From positions 496,001-560,000 of the forward strand of contig NZ_JASISV010000001.1 of the NCBI RefSeq assembly GCF_030063305.1: a DNA stretch of 64,000 nt, written 5' to 3'. Made by a program: the position numbers and the translations under genes. Positions 43,600 to 57,734 of this stretch are shown here, piece after piece. Each line of letters starts with the position of its first letter. Within the stretch, counting starts at the first letter, position 1. The notes under the pieces were generated by a model, which did not search any database, was not told the DNA's origin, and saw only the letters and a list, made by a program, of their open reading frames with translations. The DNA is from Salinibacterium sp. G-O1. Lineage in GTDB: Bacteria > Actinomycetota > Actinomycetes > Actinomycetales > Microbacteriaceae.

Positions 43600-44271
43600 T
43601 CAGGCGTCGGTGTCGTCCGGGAGTCCGCCGAAGTGCGCCCACAGCACCTCGTCGACGAGTTGGATGCTCGCCGCAAGTCGCTGCTCCGCGTCGCCGCCCA
43701 CGAGCGCCCACGGCTGGTCGCGCACGGTCAGCTCTTCCTCGAACCAGCGCTGCATGGCCTCGCGGTAGTCCTCCCCGTCACGGATGCCGTCCTGCTCGAA
43801 CGGCACCCCCTCGATGTCGCTGATGATGTATAGCCCCCGCTGAGGAAGCTCGGGCACGGCATCGAAGGCTGCGGTCGAGGCGTCGCCGAGGTAGCGGCGT
43901 TCCCACAGGCGGGTCGCGAAAGCGTCGGTGTCGCACAACAGCACGGGTGAGCCGGCGGCAGCCGCGGCATCCTCAAGGCGTTGCTGCTCCTCGGCGATGT
44001 TGGCGAAGTCTTCGGCGGTCCACTCTGCGGAGTGCACGGGCGCGTCAGGGTCGTTCTCGATCACGCCCTGCCTGGCGAGCAGCATCCGGGTGTACTCGCG
44101 GCCGTACTCGGGCACCCAGATGGTGTGCTGCCACACGTCGCCGCGCGACTGGTAGTGGGCGGCGAGGGAAGCGGCGAGCGTGGTCTTGCCGCTCGATTCT
44201 GAGCCGACAAGGATGATCCGGATGGCTCGCTCCGCTCGCACCTCGGGTGCCAGTTCACGCCAACTTGCCAC
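43600..44271 (-). CDS. NadR-like nucleotide kinase/ATPase
   Basis: A 223-residue P-loop protein. Walker A is VGSESSGKTTLA near residue 23, with a second conserved part VPEYGREYT and LCDTDAF. This is the AAA/kinase domain of NadR that phosphorylates nicotinamide riboside, here as a single domain without the adenylyltransferase half. A GTG start at 44271. It is divergent from rpoB; no pnuC transporter is in the window. Confidence 0.82.
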   Translation of the reverse strand: MASWRELAPEVRAERAIRIILVGSESSGKTTLAASLAAHYQSRGDVWQHTIWVPEYGREYTRMLLARQGVIENDPDAPVHSAEWTAEDFANIAEEQQRLEDAAAAAGSPVLLCDTDAFATRLWERRYLGDASTAAFDAVPELPQRGLYIISDIEGVPFEQDGIRDGEDYREAMQRWFEEELTVRDQPWALVGGDAEQRLAASIQLVDEVLWAHFGGLPDDTDA

Positions 44272-44309
44272 TCTTATAGTCCATTCCCAGAATCAGGTCA
44301 AGATTCAAC

Positions 44310-44339
44310 TTGCGCAGGCGTGTCAGATCGTCCTATAGT
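44310..44339 (+). promoter_or_regulatory. rpoB promoter
   Basis: -35 TTGCGC (44310-44315), 18-bp spacer, -10 TATAGT (44334-44339). Transcription would begin near 44346, giving a leader of about 160 bases. A second weaker set, TTGCGG (44377-44382) and TATAGC (44402-44407) with 19 bp between, may add a downstream start. The region 44272-44504 holds no other gene. Confidence 0.65.
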
Positions 44340-44504
44340 TGATCCTTGCGCTCCCAATCAAAACCATGCCGTCATATTGCGGACAGCTGGCGTGCCCCGA
44401 GTATAGCGGCGGGGTAAATCGTTCCTTGATTTTGGTGAGCATTTCATTACCGACCGTCGGGTTTCCGACATTAGGGCCCGACGGGGTCCACGGAGGTTAT
44501 TTCC

Positions 44505-47500
44505 TTGGCTGCTGCGAAAAACGCATCCACCAGTAAGTCCCCCAAGAACGGCCGTGCAGCATCGCGGCTTTCTTTCGCCAAGATCACCGACACGTTGACG
44601 GTTCCGGATCTGCTTGCATTGCAGACCGAGAGCTTCGACTGGCTGGTTGGCAACGAGATCTGGAAGCAGCGCGTTACGGACGGTGTCGCCCAGGGGCGCA
44701 CCGACCTCCCTTCGCGCAGCGGACTGGATGAGATCTTCGAGGAGATCTCTCCGATCGAAGACCTCGGCGAAACCATGCAGCTCTCGTTCACGGGTCCTGA
44801 GCTCGAAGAGCCCAAGTACACGATCGACGAGTGCAAGGAGCGCGGAAAGACTTTCGCCGCTCCTCTCTATGTGAACGCCGAGTTCATGAACCACCTCACC
44901 GGTGAGATCAAGACCCAGACGGTCTTCATGGGCGACTTCCCGTTGATGACGGAGAAGGGCACGTTCATCATCAACGGCACCGAGCGTGTCGTCGTGTCTC
45001 AGCTCGTGCGTTCCCCCGGTGTGTACTTCGACCGCACCCCCGAGAAGCTGTCCGACAAGGACATCTACTCCGCTCGCATCATCCCGAGCCGTGGTGCATG
45101 GCTCGAGTTCGAGATCGACAAGCGCGACCAGGTCGGCGTTCGCATCGACCGCAAGCGCAAGCAGAGCGTCACCGTCTTCCTGAAGGCCCTCGGCCTGACG
45201 AGCGAGCAGATCCTCGAGGAGTTCAAGGGCTTCCCGTCGATCGAGCTCACGCTCGAGAAAGACAACATCCTCACCAAAGAAGAGGCGCTCAAAGACATCT
45301 ACCGCAAGCTCCGTCCCGGAGAGCAGGTTGCTGCCGAGGCTGCACGCGCGCTTCTCGACAACTTCTACTTCAACTCGAAGCGCTACGACCTGGCGAAGGT
45401 TGGTCGTTACAAGATCAACCGCAAGCTCGGTCTCGACACCGACATCAAGCAGTCGGTGCTCACCATCGAAGACATCATCGCGACGATCAAGTACATGGTC
45501 GCCCTGCATGACTCGTCGTCGAGCTACGTAACCGTTCACGACAACGCGCTGTCGACCATCAAGGGTCTGCGCGATGGCAAGAAGGTGGATGTCCGTCTCG
45601 ACATTGACGACATCGACCACTTCGGCAACCGTCGTATCCGCGCCGTGGGTGAGCTCATCCAGAACCAGGTTCGCACCGGTCTCTCCCGTATGGAGCGCGT
45701 CGTTCGCGAGCGCATGACCACACAGGACATCGAAGCGATCACCCCGCAGACCCTGATCAACGTGCGCCCCGTCGTCGCCGCGATCAAGGAGTTCTTCGGT
45801 ACCTCGCAGCTCTCGCAGTTCATGGACCAGAACAACCCGCTCGCGGGTCTGACCCACAAGCGCCGCCTCTCGGCGCTGGGCCCAGGTGGTCTTAGCCGTG
45901 AGCGTGCTGGCGTCGAGGTTCGAGACGTTCACCCGTCGCACTACGGCCGCATGTGCCCGATCGAGACCCCGGAAGGCCCGAACATCGGCCTGATCGGTTC
46001 GCTCGCATCGTTCGCACGCATCAACGCGTTCGGGTTCATCGAGACTCCGTACCGTCGTGTCGTCGGCGGCACGGTCACCACGACCATCGACTACCTGACC
46101 GCATCAGAAGAAGATGACTTCGTTGTCGCGCAGGCAAACGCACCGCTCACGGCTGCGTCGACCTTCGCTGAGCCTCGCGTGCTTGCTCGTAAGAAGGGTG
46201 GCGAGGTTGACCTCATCCCCACCGAGCAGATCGGCTACATGGATGTGTCGCCGCGCCAGATGGTGTCGGTTGCTACCTCGCTGATCCCGTTCCTTGAGCA
46301 CGACGATGCAAACCGCGCGCTCATGGGTGCCAACATGCAGCGCCAGGCTGTCCCGCTGCTGCGCAGCGAAAGCCCGCTCGTCGGAACCGGTATGGAGGGC
46401 TTCGCAGCCATCGACGCCGGCGACGTCATCACCGCCGACAAGGCCGGTGTCGTCTCCGAGGTTTCGGCCGACGTCGTCACCATCCAGCTGGATGAGGGCG
46501 GAACGCAGGATTACTTCCTGCGCAAGTTCGACCGCTCCAACCAGGGCACCAGCTACAACAACCGCGTCATCGTCAGTGCGGGCGACCGCGTCGAGCAGGG
46601 CGAAGTCCTGGCCGACGGCCCCGCGACGGAGAACGGCGAGCTCGCCCTCGGAAAGAACCTGCTCGTGGCATTCATGCCGTGGGAGGGTCACAACTTCGAG
46701 GACGCGATCATCCTGAGCCAGAACCTGGTGAAGGACGACACGCTCAGCTCAATCCACATCGAAGAATACGAAGTGGATGCCCGCGACACGAAGCTCGGCA
46801 AGGAGGAGATCACCCGTGACCTCCCCAACGTCAGCCCGGAGCTGCTCGCCGACCTCGACGAGCGTGGCATCATTCGCATCGGTGCAGAGGTTCGCCCCGG
46901 CGACATCCTCGTTGGCAAGGTCACGCCCAAGGGTGAGACCGAGCTTTCCGCCGAGGAGCGCCTGCTGCGCGCCATCTTCAACGAGAAGAGCCGCGAAGTT
47001 CGCGACACCTCGCTGAAGGTTCCGCACGGTGAGGCCGGCACGATCATCGCTGTCAAGGAGTTCAACGCTGACAACGATGACGAGCTCGGCTCGGGTGTCA
47101 ACCAGCGCGTTGTCGTCTACATCGCCCAGAAGCGCAAGATCACCGCTGGTGACAAGCTCGCTGGTCGTCACGGCAACAAGGGTGTTATCTCGAAGATCCT
47201 GCCGGTCGAGGACATGCCGTTCCTCGCCGACGGAACTCCGGTCGACGTCATCCTGAACCCGCTCGGTATTCCTGGACGAATGAACTTCGGTCAGGTGCTC
47301 GAGACTCACCTCGGCTGGGTTGCCAAGCAGGGCTGGGACGTTGATGGTGCACCCAAGTGGGCCAAGACGCTTCCCGACCACGCTCGCAGCGCGGCTCCAG
47401 GCACCAAGGTTGCGACCCCGGTGTTCGACGGTGCGCTTGAGACCGAAATCGAGGGTCTGCTCAACTCGACGACGCCCACGCGTGACGGTGACCGCCTGAT

Positions 47501-48029
47501 CGACTCCACCGGAAAGACCCGTCTGTTCGACGGTCGCTCCGGTGAGCCGTTCCCCGAGCCCGTCTCGGTCGGTTACATGTACATCCTGAAGCTCCACCAC
47601 CTGGTGGACGACAAGATCCACGCTCGCTCGACGGGCCCGTACTCCATGATCACGCAGCAGCCGCTGGGTGGTAAGGCTCAGTTCGGTGGCCAGCGATTCG
47701 GTGAGATGGAGGTCTGGGCGCTTGAGGCATATGGTGCCGCGTACGCGCTTCAGGAACTCCTCACGATCAAGTCGGATGACATCCTCGGCCGCGTGAAGGT
47801 GTACGAGGCGATCGTCAAGGGTGAGAACATCCAGGAGCCGGGTATTCCGGAGTCCTTCAAGGTGCTCATCAAGGAAATGCAGTCGCTGTGCCTGAACGTC
47901 GAGGTGCTCTCGGCCGACGGTTCCATCGTCAACCTGCGCGACACGGATGACGAGGTCTTCCGCGCTGCGGAAGAGCTGGGCATCAACATTTCCACGCGGT
48001 TCGAGTCTTCGTCCATCGACGAGATCTAG
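44505..48029 (+). CDS. rpoB: RNA polymerase beta subunit
   Basis: A 1174-residue core RNA polymerase subunit, full length for actinobacteria. The start is TTG with ribosome site GGAGG eight bases upstream. The rifampicin region (about residues 432-456) reads [15 protein letters not shown] then [14 protein letters not shown], with the wild-type Asp, His and Ser at the usual resistance positions, so rifampicin sensitivity is expected. Followed after 48 bp by rpoC. Confidence 0.98.
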   Translation: MAAAKNASTSKSPKNGRAASRLSFAKITDTLTVPDLLALQTESFDWLVGNEIWKQRVTDGVAQGRTDLPSRSGLDEIFEEISPIEDLGETMQLSFTGPELEEPKYTIDECKERGKTFAAPLYVNAEFMNHLTGEIKTQTVFMGDFPLMTEKGTFIINGTERVVVSQLVRSPGVYFDRTPEKLSDKDIYSARIIPSRGAWLEFEIDKRDQVGVRIDRKRKQSVTVFLKALGLTSEQILEEFKGFPSIELTLEKDNILTKEEALKDIYRKLRPGEQVAAEAARALLDNFYFNSKRYDLAKVGRYKINRKLGLDTDIKQSVLTIEDIIATIKYMVALHDSSSSYVTVHDNALSTIKGLRDGKKVDVRLDIDDIDHFGNRRIRAVGELIQNQVRTGLSRMERVVRERMTTQDIEAITPQTLINVRPVVAAIKEFFGTSQLSQFMDQNNPLAGLTHKRRLSALGPGGLSRERAGVEVRDVHPSHYGRMCPIETPEGPNIGLIGSLASFARINAFGFIETPYRRVVGGTVTTTIDYLTASEEDDFVVAQANAPLTAASTFAEPRVLARKKGGEVDLIPTEQIGYMDVSPRQMVSVATSLIPFLEHDDANRALMGANMQRQAVPLLRSESPLVGTGMEGFAAIDAGDVITADKAGVVSEVSADVVTIQLDEGGTQDYFLRKFDRSNQGTSYNNRVIVSAGDRVEQGEVLADGPATENGELALGKNLLVAFMPWEGHNFEDAIILSQNLVKDDTLSSIHIEEYEVDARDTKLGKEEITRDLPNVSPELLADLDERGIIRIGAEVRPGDILVGKVTPKGETELSAEERLLRAIFNEKSREVRDTSLKVPHGEAGTIIAVKEFNADNDDELGSGVNQRVVVYIAQKRKITAGDKLAGRHGNKGVISKILPVEDMPFLADGTPVDVILNPLGIPGRMNFGQVLETHLGWVAKQGWDVDGAPKWAKTLPDHARSAAPGTKVATPVFDGALETEIEGLLNSTTPTRDGDRLIDSTGKTRLFDGRSGEPFPEPVSVGYMYILKLHHLVDDKIHARSTGPYSMITQQPLGGKAQFGGQRFGEMEVWALEAYGAAYALQELLTIKSDDILGRVKVYEAIVKGENIQEPGIPESFKVLIKEMQSLCLNVEVLSADGSIVNLRDTDDEVFRAAEELGINISTRFESSSIDEI

Positions 48030-48077
48030 AACCTCCCTCTCACTCATAACTGCAGCTCCTAAGAGAGAAGACATACA

Positions 48078-51959
<3,882 letters not shown>

Positions 51960-51990
51960 GCAGTCTCGGCGTCACCTTCTGGTGGCACCA

Positions 51991-52027
51991 ACGAAGGGCC
52001 CTCGTCACTGCGACGGGGGCCCTTCGT
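51991..52027 (+). terminator. rpoBC terminator
   Basis: A 16-bp stem (outer arms ACGAAGGGCCC and GGGCCCTTCGT, then TCGTC with GACGG) and a 5-base loop, 31 bp after the rpoC stop. This is the strongest terminator in this half of the window. The gap that follows, 52028-52168, must hold the pilus promoter; TTGACA at 52093 is one candidate -35, but I see no convincing -10. Confidence 0.88.
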
Positions 52028-52168
52028 CGTGTCAAAAACAGCGTCTACCCCCCGATAACGGGACTGTCGCGCGGGTGACGCCACGAGTTACATTGACACT
52101 CGACGTTGAATGCTGCCTCACCCGAAGAGGACGCGGCGTCGTGATGCAGCAATATTGGGGGAAAGTCG

Positions 52169-53836
52169 ATGACTTCGTTAACGGAGATTCTGATTCTGCG
52201 TGGAGTTATGCCCATCGAAAGTCTTGACTCGTTCACCGACGGCTGGGGTGAAGAGGAGAACTCTGTCCGTGCCCTCGTTGAGAAGGGTGTTCTCACCGAG
52301 AATCAGGTGGCCTCCGCGCGCGCGGCCCAGGCCGGTCTGCCCTTCGTTGAGCTGCTCGAGCACCCGGTCGACCGCTCGGCTGTTTCGCTCGTTCCGTCGT
52401 CGTTGTGCCGTCGCCACGAGGTGCTGCCGATCGCGATGGGCGCCGGCTCCCTGACCCTTGCGATGGTCGATCCAGGAAACATCTTCGCCATTGACGACGT
52501 TCGTGCGGCCACGAAGCTGCAGATTCATGTCGCTGTCGCAGAACGCTCCGACCTGCTCAGCGCCATCGACCGCTTCCACCGCGCCGACGGTGAGCTGAAC
52601 GATCTCACCTCAGAACTCGAGGAAGAGAACGTCAGCACAGACGTCGCGCTCGCCGGGCAGGAGCCGAAACAGGATGACGCACCCATCGTGCGCTTCGTGA
52701 ACCTGTTGATCAGCCAGGCCATCCAGGACCGCGCATCCGACATCCACATCGAACCGGGTGAGCGCCAGCTGGCCGTCCGCTACCGCATCGACGGCGTGCT
52801 CCACGAGATGCAGCACGCACCAAAGTCGATTCAGAATGGCGTGATCTCGCGCCTGAAGATCATGAGCGACATCGACATCGCCGAGCGCCGCAAGCCGCAG
52901 GATGGCCGCATGTCGGTCAGCCACGGCGGTCGCAAGATTGACCTCCGCGTTGCCACGCTGCCGACCGTGTGGGGCGAAAAGGTCGTCATGCGTATTCTCG
53001 ACAACGCGGAATCGAACATGGCGTTGAGCGATCTGGCGATGCTCGACCACAACATGGAGAGCTACCGCTCATCGTTCACCAAGCCGTACGGCATGATCCT
53101 GGTGACCGGGCCGACCGGTTCCGGTAAGTCGACAACCCTCTACACGACGCTGCACACCGTTGCGAAGCCGGAGATCAACGTGATCACCGTCGAAGACCCG
53201 GTCGAGTACCGGATGCCCGGAATCAACCAGGTTCAGGTCAACACGAAGGCTGGCCTCACGTTCGCGAGTGCGCTGCGGTCGATCCTTCGTTCCGACCCCG
53301 ACGTGGTGCTCATTGGTGAGATCCGTGACCACGAGACGGCCCAGATCGCCATCGAAGCCGCTCTCACCGGGCACCTCGTGCTCTCGACTCTTCACACCAA
53401 CAACGCCCCGAGCGCGGTGACCCGACTCATTGAGATGGACATCGAGCCATTCCTGGTGGGGTCCGCCATCGACTGCGTTGTCGCGCAGCGACTCGCTCGG
53501 CGCCTGTGTGACCGGTGCAAGCAGCCGTATCAGCACGACTCTGCCGAGTTGTCGAACCTGCGTTTCGGTTACGACCCGAGCCAGCCTGTGCCTGTGCTGT
53601 TTCGCCCGACGGGCTGCCAGACCTGTTCGGGCACCGGATACCGCGGTCGTGTCGCCATCCACGAGGTCATGCAGATGTCGGAAGAAATCGAGCGGATGGC
53701 GGTAGATCGCGCCTCTGCGGCCGACATCGCTCGAACTGCACGCTCGCAGGGGATGATTCCGCTGCGGGACGACGGCTGGAGTAAAGCTCTGATGGGCCTT
53801 ACTTCCATTGAAGAAATTTTGCGAGTAGTCGCCTAA
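52169..53836 (+). CDS. pilB: Type IV pilus extension ATPase PilB (GspE family)
   Basis: A 555-residue hexameric motor that drives pilin addition. An N-terminal MshEN-like domain (residues 1-140) precedes the core. Walker A TGPTGSGKST lies at residues 313-322, the Asp box and Walker B (SDPDVVLIGEIRDHETA) follow, and the zinc-binding tetracysteine (CDRCKQPY ... CQTCSGTGY) is present, as in PilB/GspE. The ATG is preceded by GGGGGAAAG. First gene of the locus. Confidence 0.95.
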   Translation: MTSLTEILILRGVMPIESLDSFTDGWGEEENSVRALVEKGVLTENQVASARAAQAGLPFVELLEHPVDRSAVSLVPSSLCRRHEVLPIAMGAGSLTLAMVDPGNIFAIDDVRAATKLQIHVAVAERSDLLSAIDRFHRADGELNDLTSELEEENVSTDVALAGQEPKQDDAPIVRFVNLLISQAIQDRASDIHIEPGERQLAVRYRIDGVLHEMQHAPKSIQNGVISRLKIMSDIDIAERRKPQDGRMSVSHGGRKIDLRVATLPTVWGEKVVMRILDNAESNMALSDLAMLDHNMESYRSSFTKPYGMILVTGPTGSGKSTTLYTTLHTVAKPEINVITVEDPVEYRMPGINQVQVNTKAGLTFASALRSILRSDPDVVLIGEIRDHETAQIAIEAALTGHLVLSTLHTNNAPSAVTRLIEMDIEPFLVGSAIDCVVAQRLARRLCDRCKQPYQHDSAELSNLRFGYDPSQPVPVLFRPTGCQTCSGTGYRGRVAIHEVMQMSEEIERMAVDRASAADIARTARSQGMIPLRDDGWSKALMGLTSIEEILRVVA

Positions 53837-53865
53837 TACTGGCGATCGAGATCCGGGGGGACCTA

Positions 53866-55719
53866 ATGACCAGAGAAGTGCACGAGATTCCAATTTCAGA
53901 CGAGTCGAGCATGCTGCGCACCCGCGTGCGCAGCGAATCGACCGAAGGCTTTCCGCCGCTCAAGCAACAGACCGCGGTGTCGGCGTACGACTTGGCGCCG
54001 CCGCCAGTGCAGTTCGGTGCTCCGGCGCCGCAGGCACCAGCCGCGGGTGTGGCAGCTCCGCCAGCGCCGACCTACGTGCCGTCAGCGCCGCTGATTTTCC
54101 CACCGCAGCCACCGCAGCCAGCGTCGCCCGCCGCACAGGCACCAGCACAGGCACCAGCACCAACACCAGCGGCAGTGCCGCCGGCGATGGCGACGCCGCC
54201 GGCGCCGGTGTCTGCGATGGCTCCGCCGCGCGTAGTCGCTCCCGCAGCGCAGCCTCAGGCGGCCGCGGCGGTGACGCCCGCAGCGACCACCCCGCCGGTG
54301 ACGGCACCTGCTCCGACGTCACGGCGTGCCGCCGTCGCCCAGGACGCAATGACCGAGGTGCTGTCGGCCGTGCCGTCAGTCGCACCCGCCGCAGCCTCAC
54401 CGGCTGCCGCACCGGCCGCGCCCGCACCCGCGCCGGAAGCTGTCACGCTCCCGCTCAGCACCGCGTTTGGCGGCACGTTCCTTCCGGCGATTCACTCGTC
54501 GTCGGAGCCGCTGGAAAGCGACATCGACCCTTCAGGCGACATCAACGTTGGAACCACCGAGCATCCAGAGGCAAGCCCTCAGCTGATCGACGCGCTGAGG
54601 GCTGTCCTGCGGCTGACGGCGTCCGACCTTCATGTGTCGTCAAATGCGCCGCCCATGCTGCGAATCGACGGCGCACTGCAGCCGCTTCCGGACTCCACGG
54701 TGTGGAGCAAGGAGACGGTTGCAGACGCCCTCATGAGCTTGCTTACCCCGGCTCAGGCAGCCACTTTTGAGGAGAAGCTCGAACTCGACTTCGCTTTCAC
54801 GGTGTCTGACAAGGCCCGTTTCCGGGTGAACTACTACCGGCAGCGCGACACGATTGGTGGCGCGTTCCGACTCATCCCGACCGAGATCAAGCCGCTCGAA
54901 GATTTGAAGATCCCCGACACGGTGGCACGTTTCGCCGAACTCGCTCGCGGTCTCGTGCTCGTCACCGGCCCTACCGGTTCGGGAAAGTCCACGACCCTGG
55001 CCGCCTTGGTCGACTTGGTGAATCGCACCAGAACCGACCACATCGTGACGGTGGAAGACCCCATCGAGTTCATGCACGGCAACAAGCGTTCGCTGATCAA
55101 TCAGCGCGAGGTCGGCAGTGACACGCACAGCTTCGCGTCGGCACTCAAGCACGTGCTTCGTCAGGACCCCGACGTCATTCTGATTGGTGAGCTCCGAGAC
55201 CTCGAAACGATTTCGGTTGCGCTCACAGCCGCCGAAACCGGTCACCTCGTGTTCGCAACCCTGCATACGCAGAGTGCGGCATCCACTATCGACCGTGTCA
55301 TCGACGTCTTTCCGCCGCACCAGCAGGAGCAGGTGCGCGCGCAGTTGGCATCCACCCTGCAGGGCGTCGTCTGTCAGACGCTGGTGAAGATGGCCAGCGG
55401 CAAGGGCAGAGTCGTTGCCACCGAGGTGATGGTGGCGACTCCCGCTATCGCCAACCTCATTCGCGAGGGGAAGACCTACCAGATTCCGACCGCTCTGCAG
55501 GCTGGTCGAGACCTGGGAATGCTCTCGATGGATCAGCACCTCGCCGACCTGGTCGACCGCGGCAAGATCACTCATGCCGCCGCGATGGAGAAGGCGCAGG
55601 ACCCGGAGGGGTTGAAGCGACTGATCAACCGCGTAGATTCGGGTGTTTCCTCGGCGTCTACCAAGATGGCGGCTGCCGCACACGACTTCAGCTCCAGCTT
55701 CTCTGTGACGGCGAACTGA
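53866..55719 (+). CDS. pilT: Type IV pilus retraction ATPase PilT with long Pro/Ala-rich extension
   Basis: A 617-residue protein, against about 350 for usual PilT. The core begins near residue 240 (LIDALRAVLRLTASDLHVS) and has Walker A TGPTGSGKST at residues 367-376 and IGELRDLETI as Walker B. Residues about 40-210 are a low-complexity tract of Pro and Ala with few charges, likely disordered. The frame is open throughout with actinobacterial codon use, so the extension looks genuine. PilT pulls pili back, powering twitching or DNA uptake. Confidence 0.92.
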   Translation: MTREVHEIPISDESSMLRTRVRSESTEGFPPLKQQTAVSAYDLAPPPVQFGAPAPQAPAAGVAAPPAPTYVPSAPLIFPPQPPQPASPAAQAPAQAPAPTPAAVPPAMATPPAPVSAMAPPRVVAPAAQPQAAAAVTPAATTPPVTAPAPTSRRAAVAQDAMTEVLSAVPSVAPAAASPAAAPAAPAPAPEAVTLPLSTAFGGTFLPAIHSSSEPLESDIDPSGDINVGTTEHPEASPQLIDALRAVLRLTASDLHVSSNAPPMLRIDGALQPLPDSTVWSKETVADALMSLLTPAQAATFEEKLELDFAFTVSDKARFRVNYYRQRDTIGGAFRLIPTEIKPLEDLKIPDTVARFAELARGLVLVTGPTGSGKSTTLAALVDLVNRTRTDHIVTVEDPIEFMHGNKRSLINQREVGSDTHSFASALKHVLRQDPDVILIGELRDLETISVALTAAETGHLVFATLHTQSAASTIDRVIDVFPPHQQEQVRAQLASTLQGVVCQTLVKMASGKGRVVATEVMVATPAIANLIREGKTYQIPTALQAGRDLGMLSMDQHLADLVDRGKITHAAAMEKAQDPEGLKRLINRVDSGVSSASTKMAAAAHDFSSSFSVTAN

Positions 55720-55720
55720 C

Positions 55721-56953
55721 ATGGCCGGCACAGCGACATTCGTCTATAAAGGTCGGGATGCCAGCGGCAAGGTTGTCAAAGGCCGCGTTGACGCCATGAC
55801 CCAGGGTGCGGTCGCCAACCGACTGCGCACCATGGGGATCGCTCCCCTGACCATCGCGGAAGCCTCGGCTGGCACTGGACTCCAGATGGAGATCAACCTC
55901 GGCTCATTTGGCACGAAGGTCGGCCTGAAGGACCTCGCCGTCATGAGCCGGCAGATGGCGACGATGATCACGTCGGGCCTCTCGCTGTTGCGGACGCTCG
56001 CGATCCTCTCCGATCAGACCGCTAACCCCGAACTGAAGAAGATTCTCACGGCGATCACGCGCGAGGTCGAATCCGGGTCGTCACTGTCCGATGCGACGGC
56101 ACGGCACAGTCGGGTTTTCCCTCCGATCATGATCAGTTTGATCCGTGCGGGTGAGACTGGCGGATTCCTTGACGGGGCCCTGCTTTCGGTCGCCAAGAAC
56201 TTCGAGGCGGAGGTCAAGCTGCGGGGAACCATCAAGTCGGCCCTGACCTATCCGGTGATCGTTTTCATCATGGCGATCCTTGCTGTGATCGCGATGCTCG
56301 TTTTCATCGTTCCGATCTTCAAGACCCTGTTCGAGGGATTCGGGAGCGAGCTTCCCCTCCCCACCCAGATGCTGGTCTGGATGTCGAGCATCATGTGGTG
56401 GTTCCTGCCACTGCTCATCATCGCGTTGATCATCTTCTCAATCTGGTGGAGCCGCAACAAGAACACCGATCGCGTCAGGCGCTTTGTCGATCCGCTGAAG
56501 CTTCGCATCCCGGTATTTGGCCAGCTGTTCAGAAAGATCGCCATCGGGCGCTTCGCCAGGAACTTCTCGGCGATGATGGCCGCTGGTGTTCCCATCCTGC
56601 AGGTGCTCCACATCGTGGGCGAGACCTCGGGCAACTGGGTCATGGAAGAAGCGTTGCGAAAGGTCGCCGAGTCGGTGCGTCAGGGGCGGACCGTTGCCGA
56701 GCCTCTCTCGCAGGAAAAGGTGTTCCCCTCGATGGTTACCCAGATGATCTCGGTGGGGGAGGACGCCGGTGCGCTCGAGCAGATGCTGGGCAAGATCGCC
56801 GACTTCTACGACGAAGAGGTGAACTCGGCCACCGAGCAGCTCACGGCCATGATTGAGCCGCTCATGATCGCGTTCCTGGGCGTGGTGGTCGGCGGGATGA
56901 TCGTCGCGCTGTACCTGCCAATCTTCAGCATCTTCACGCTGCTCGGCGAGTAG
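55721..56953 (+). CDS. pilC: Type IV pilus inner-membrane platform protein PilC
   Basis: A 410-residue GspF/PilC protein. Two GspF domains (about residues 70-195 and 275-400) carry the pattern SRQMATMITSGLSLLRTL and NFSAMMAAGVPILQVL. Three membrane helices are visible near residues 175-200, 225-245 and 378-400. It starts 1 bp after the pilT stop, so they are translationally coupled. It anchors the PilB/PilT motors. A long hairpin follows the stop. Confidence 0.94.
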   Translation: MAGTATFVYKGRDASGKVVKGRVDAMTQGAVANRLRTMGIAPLTIAEASAGTGLQMEINLGSFGTKVGLKDLAVMSRQMATMITSGLSLLRTLAILSDQTANPELKKILTAITREVESGSSLSDATARHSRVFPPIMISLIRAGETGGFLDGALLSVAKNFEAEVKLRGTIKSALTYPVIVFIMAILAVIAMLVFIVPIFKTLFEGFGSELPLPTQMLVWMSSIMWWFLPLLIIALIIFSIWWSRNKNTDRVRRFVDPLKLRIPVFGQLFRKIAIGRFARNFSAMMAAGVPILQVLHIVGETSGNWVMEEALRKVAESVRQGRTVAEPLSQEKVFPSMVTQMISVGEDAGALEQMLGKIADFYDEEVNSATEQLTAMIEPLMIAFLGVVVGGMIVALYLPIFSIFTLLGE

Positions 56954-56968
56954 CAACCTTTGACAGGC

Positions 56969-57023
56969 CGGATGCGGCCGGATGAGAGTCGAGCACATTC
57001 GACTCCTCAGCCGGCCGCATCCG
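56969..57023 (+). terminator. Terminator after pilC
   Basis: Perfect 13-bp outer stem (CGGATGCGGCCGG and CCGGCCGCATCCG) continues inward with TGAG-AGTCGA and TCGACT-C-CTCA pairing, then TTGTTT follows. It separates the pilBTC message from pilA, which must have its own promoter. Confidence 0.85.
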
Positions 57024-57187
57024 TTGTTTAACCGTGCGTTCCACCCCTCTACTGGGGTCGATATATCGCCAAATGTGCCCTGTTCCGGGGATTCCACCCC
57101 CGGAAATACAGGGCCACCATTGTCTCAGGGGGTCAAGTACTTTGGGGGCCCTGTCCAATTCATAAGACAGATGGAAAAGAGAAAAAC
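57024..57187 (+). promoter_or_regulatory. pilA leader with alternative hairpins
   Basis: The leader can form GCCCTGT (57077-57083) with ACAGGGC (57108-57114), extended by TTCCGGGG/CCCCGGAA. The same ACAGGGCC (57108-57115) can instead pair with GGCCCTGT at 57147-57154. The two pairings exclude each other, which resembles an attenuator or riboswitch. I do not recognise a known riboswitch class. The pilA ribosome site (ATGGAAAAGAG) follows. Confidence 0.45.
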
Positions 57188-57619
57188 ATGTTCGCACGAA
57201 TCAAGAACGAGATCGCCAACCGGCGCGCCGGCATCAAGAGCGAAGAGGGCTTCACCCTCATCGAGCTTCTCGTCGTCGTCATCATCATCGGCATCCTGGC
57301 CGCGATCGCCATTCCGATCTACATCGGTGTCCAGAACAGCGCAACCGACTCCGGCGTCAAGTCGGACCTCGCCAACTCGAAGATCGCGGTTGTCGCATAC
57401 TTCACCGACAAGCCGGCCGGACCGGCACCTGCGCTCTCGGATGCCGTTCTCGGCACCTACGGCTTCACGAAGGGCGCGGCCATCACCACCGGTCCCGCAT
57501 TCGTAGGCACCGCGCCGGCGGCTGCTGGCGCGAGCTTCTGCGTCCAGGCCACGAGCAGCACCACCAAGGTATTCAGCGTCACCGCCAAGGGCGGCGTCGT
57601 TGAGGCACCCTGCACCTAA
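57188..57619 (+). CDS. pilA: Major type IV pilin PilA
   Basis: A 143-residue prepilin. The leader of 21 residues (MFARIKNEIANRRAGIKSEEG) is cut by PilD between Gly and Phe; residues 1-10 of the mature chain are FTLIELLVVV with the key Glu5. A long hydrophobic helix follows, then a small globular domain ending in two cysteines likely joined by a disulfide. Its own strong terminator and separate leader fit a highly expressed major subunit. Confidence 0.95.
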   Translation: MFARIKNEIANRRAGIKSEEGFTLIELLVVVIIIGILAAIAIPIYIGVQNSATDSGVKSDLANSKIAVVAYFTDKPAGPAPALSDAVLGTYGFTKGAAITTGPAFVGTAPAAAGASFCVQATSSTTKVFSVTAKGGVVEAPCT

Positions 57620-57634
57620 CCAATAGAGATTCAA

Positions 57635-57666
57635 GGATGGGGTGCCGCAGCAGCGGCACCCCATCC
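57635..57666 (+). terminator. pilA terminator
   Basis: Perfect 14-bp inverted repeat (GGATGGGGTGCCGC and GCGGCACCCCATCC) with loop AGCA, 15 bp after the pilA stop. A T-rich stretch occurs further on (AATTTTTT near 57683). It probably limits read-through into the minor pilin genes. Confidence 0.9.
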
Positions 57667-57734
57667 GCACCACTTAAGACCGCAATTTTTTCCCAGCTAC
57701 ATAGGTTTGCACAACACCCTTGGGGGGAGGCACA

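Noticed and set aside
44358-45941. 527-codon frame antisense to rpoB
   Set aside because: It mirrors rpoB codon bias and shows no domain pattern; rpoB is certain in this region.
57024-57187. Known c-di-GMP riboswitch before pilA
   Set aside because: I could not find the conserved core of either c-di-GMP class; only the generic alternative pairing is supported.
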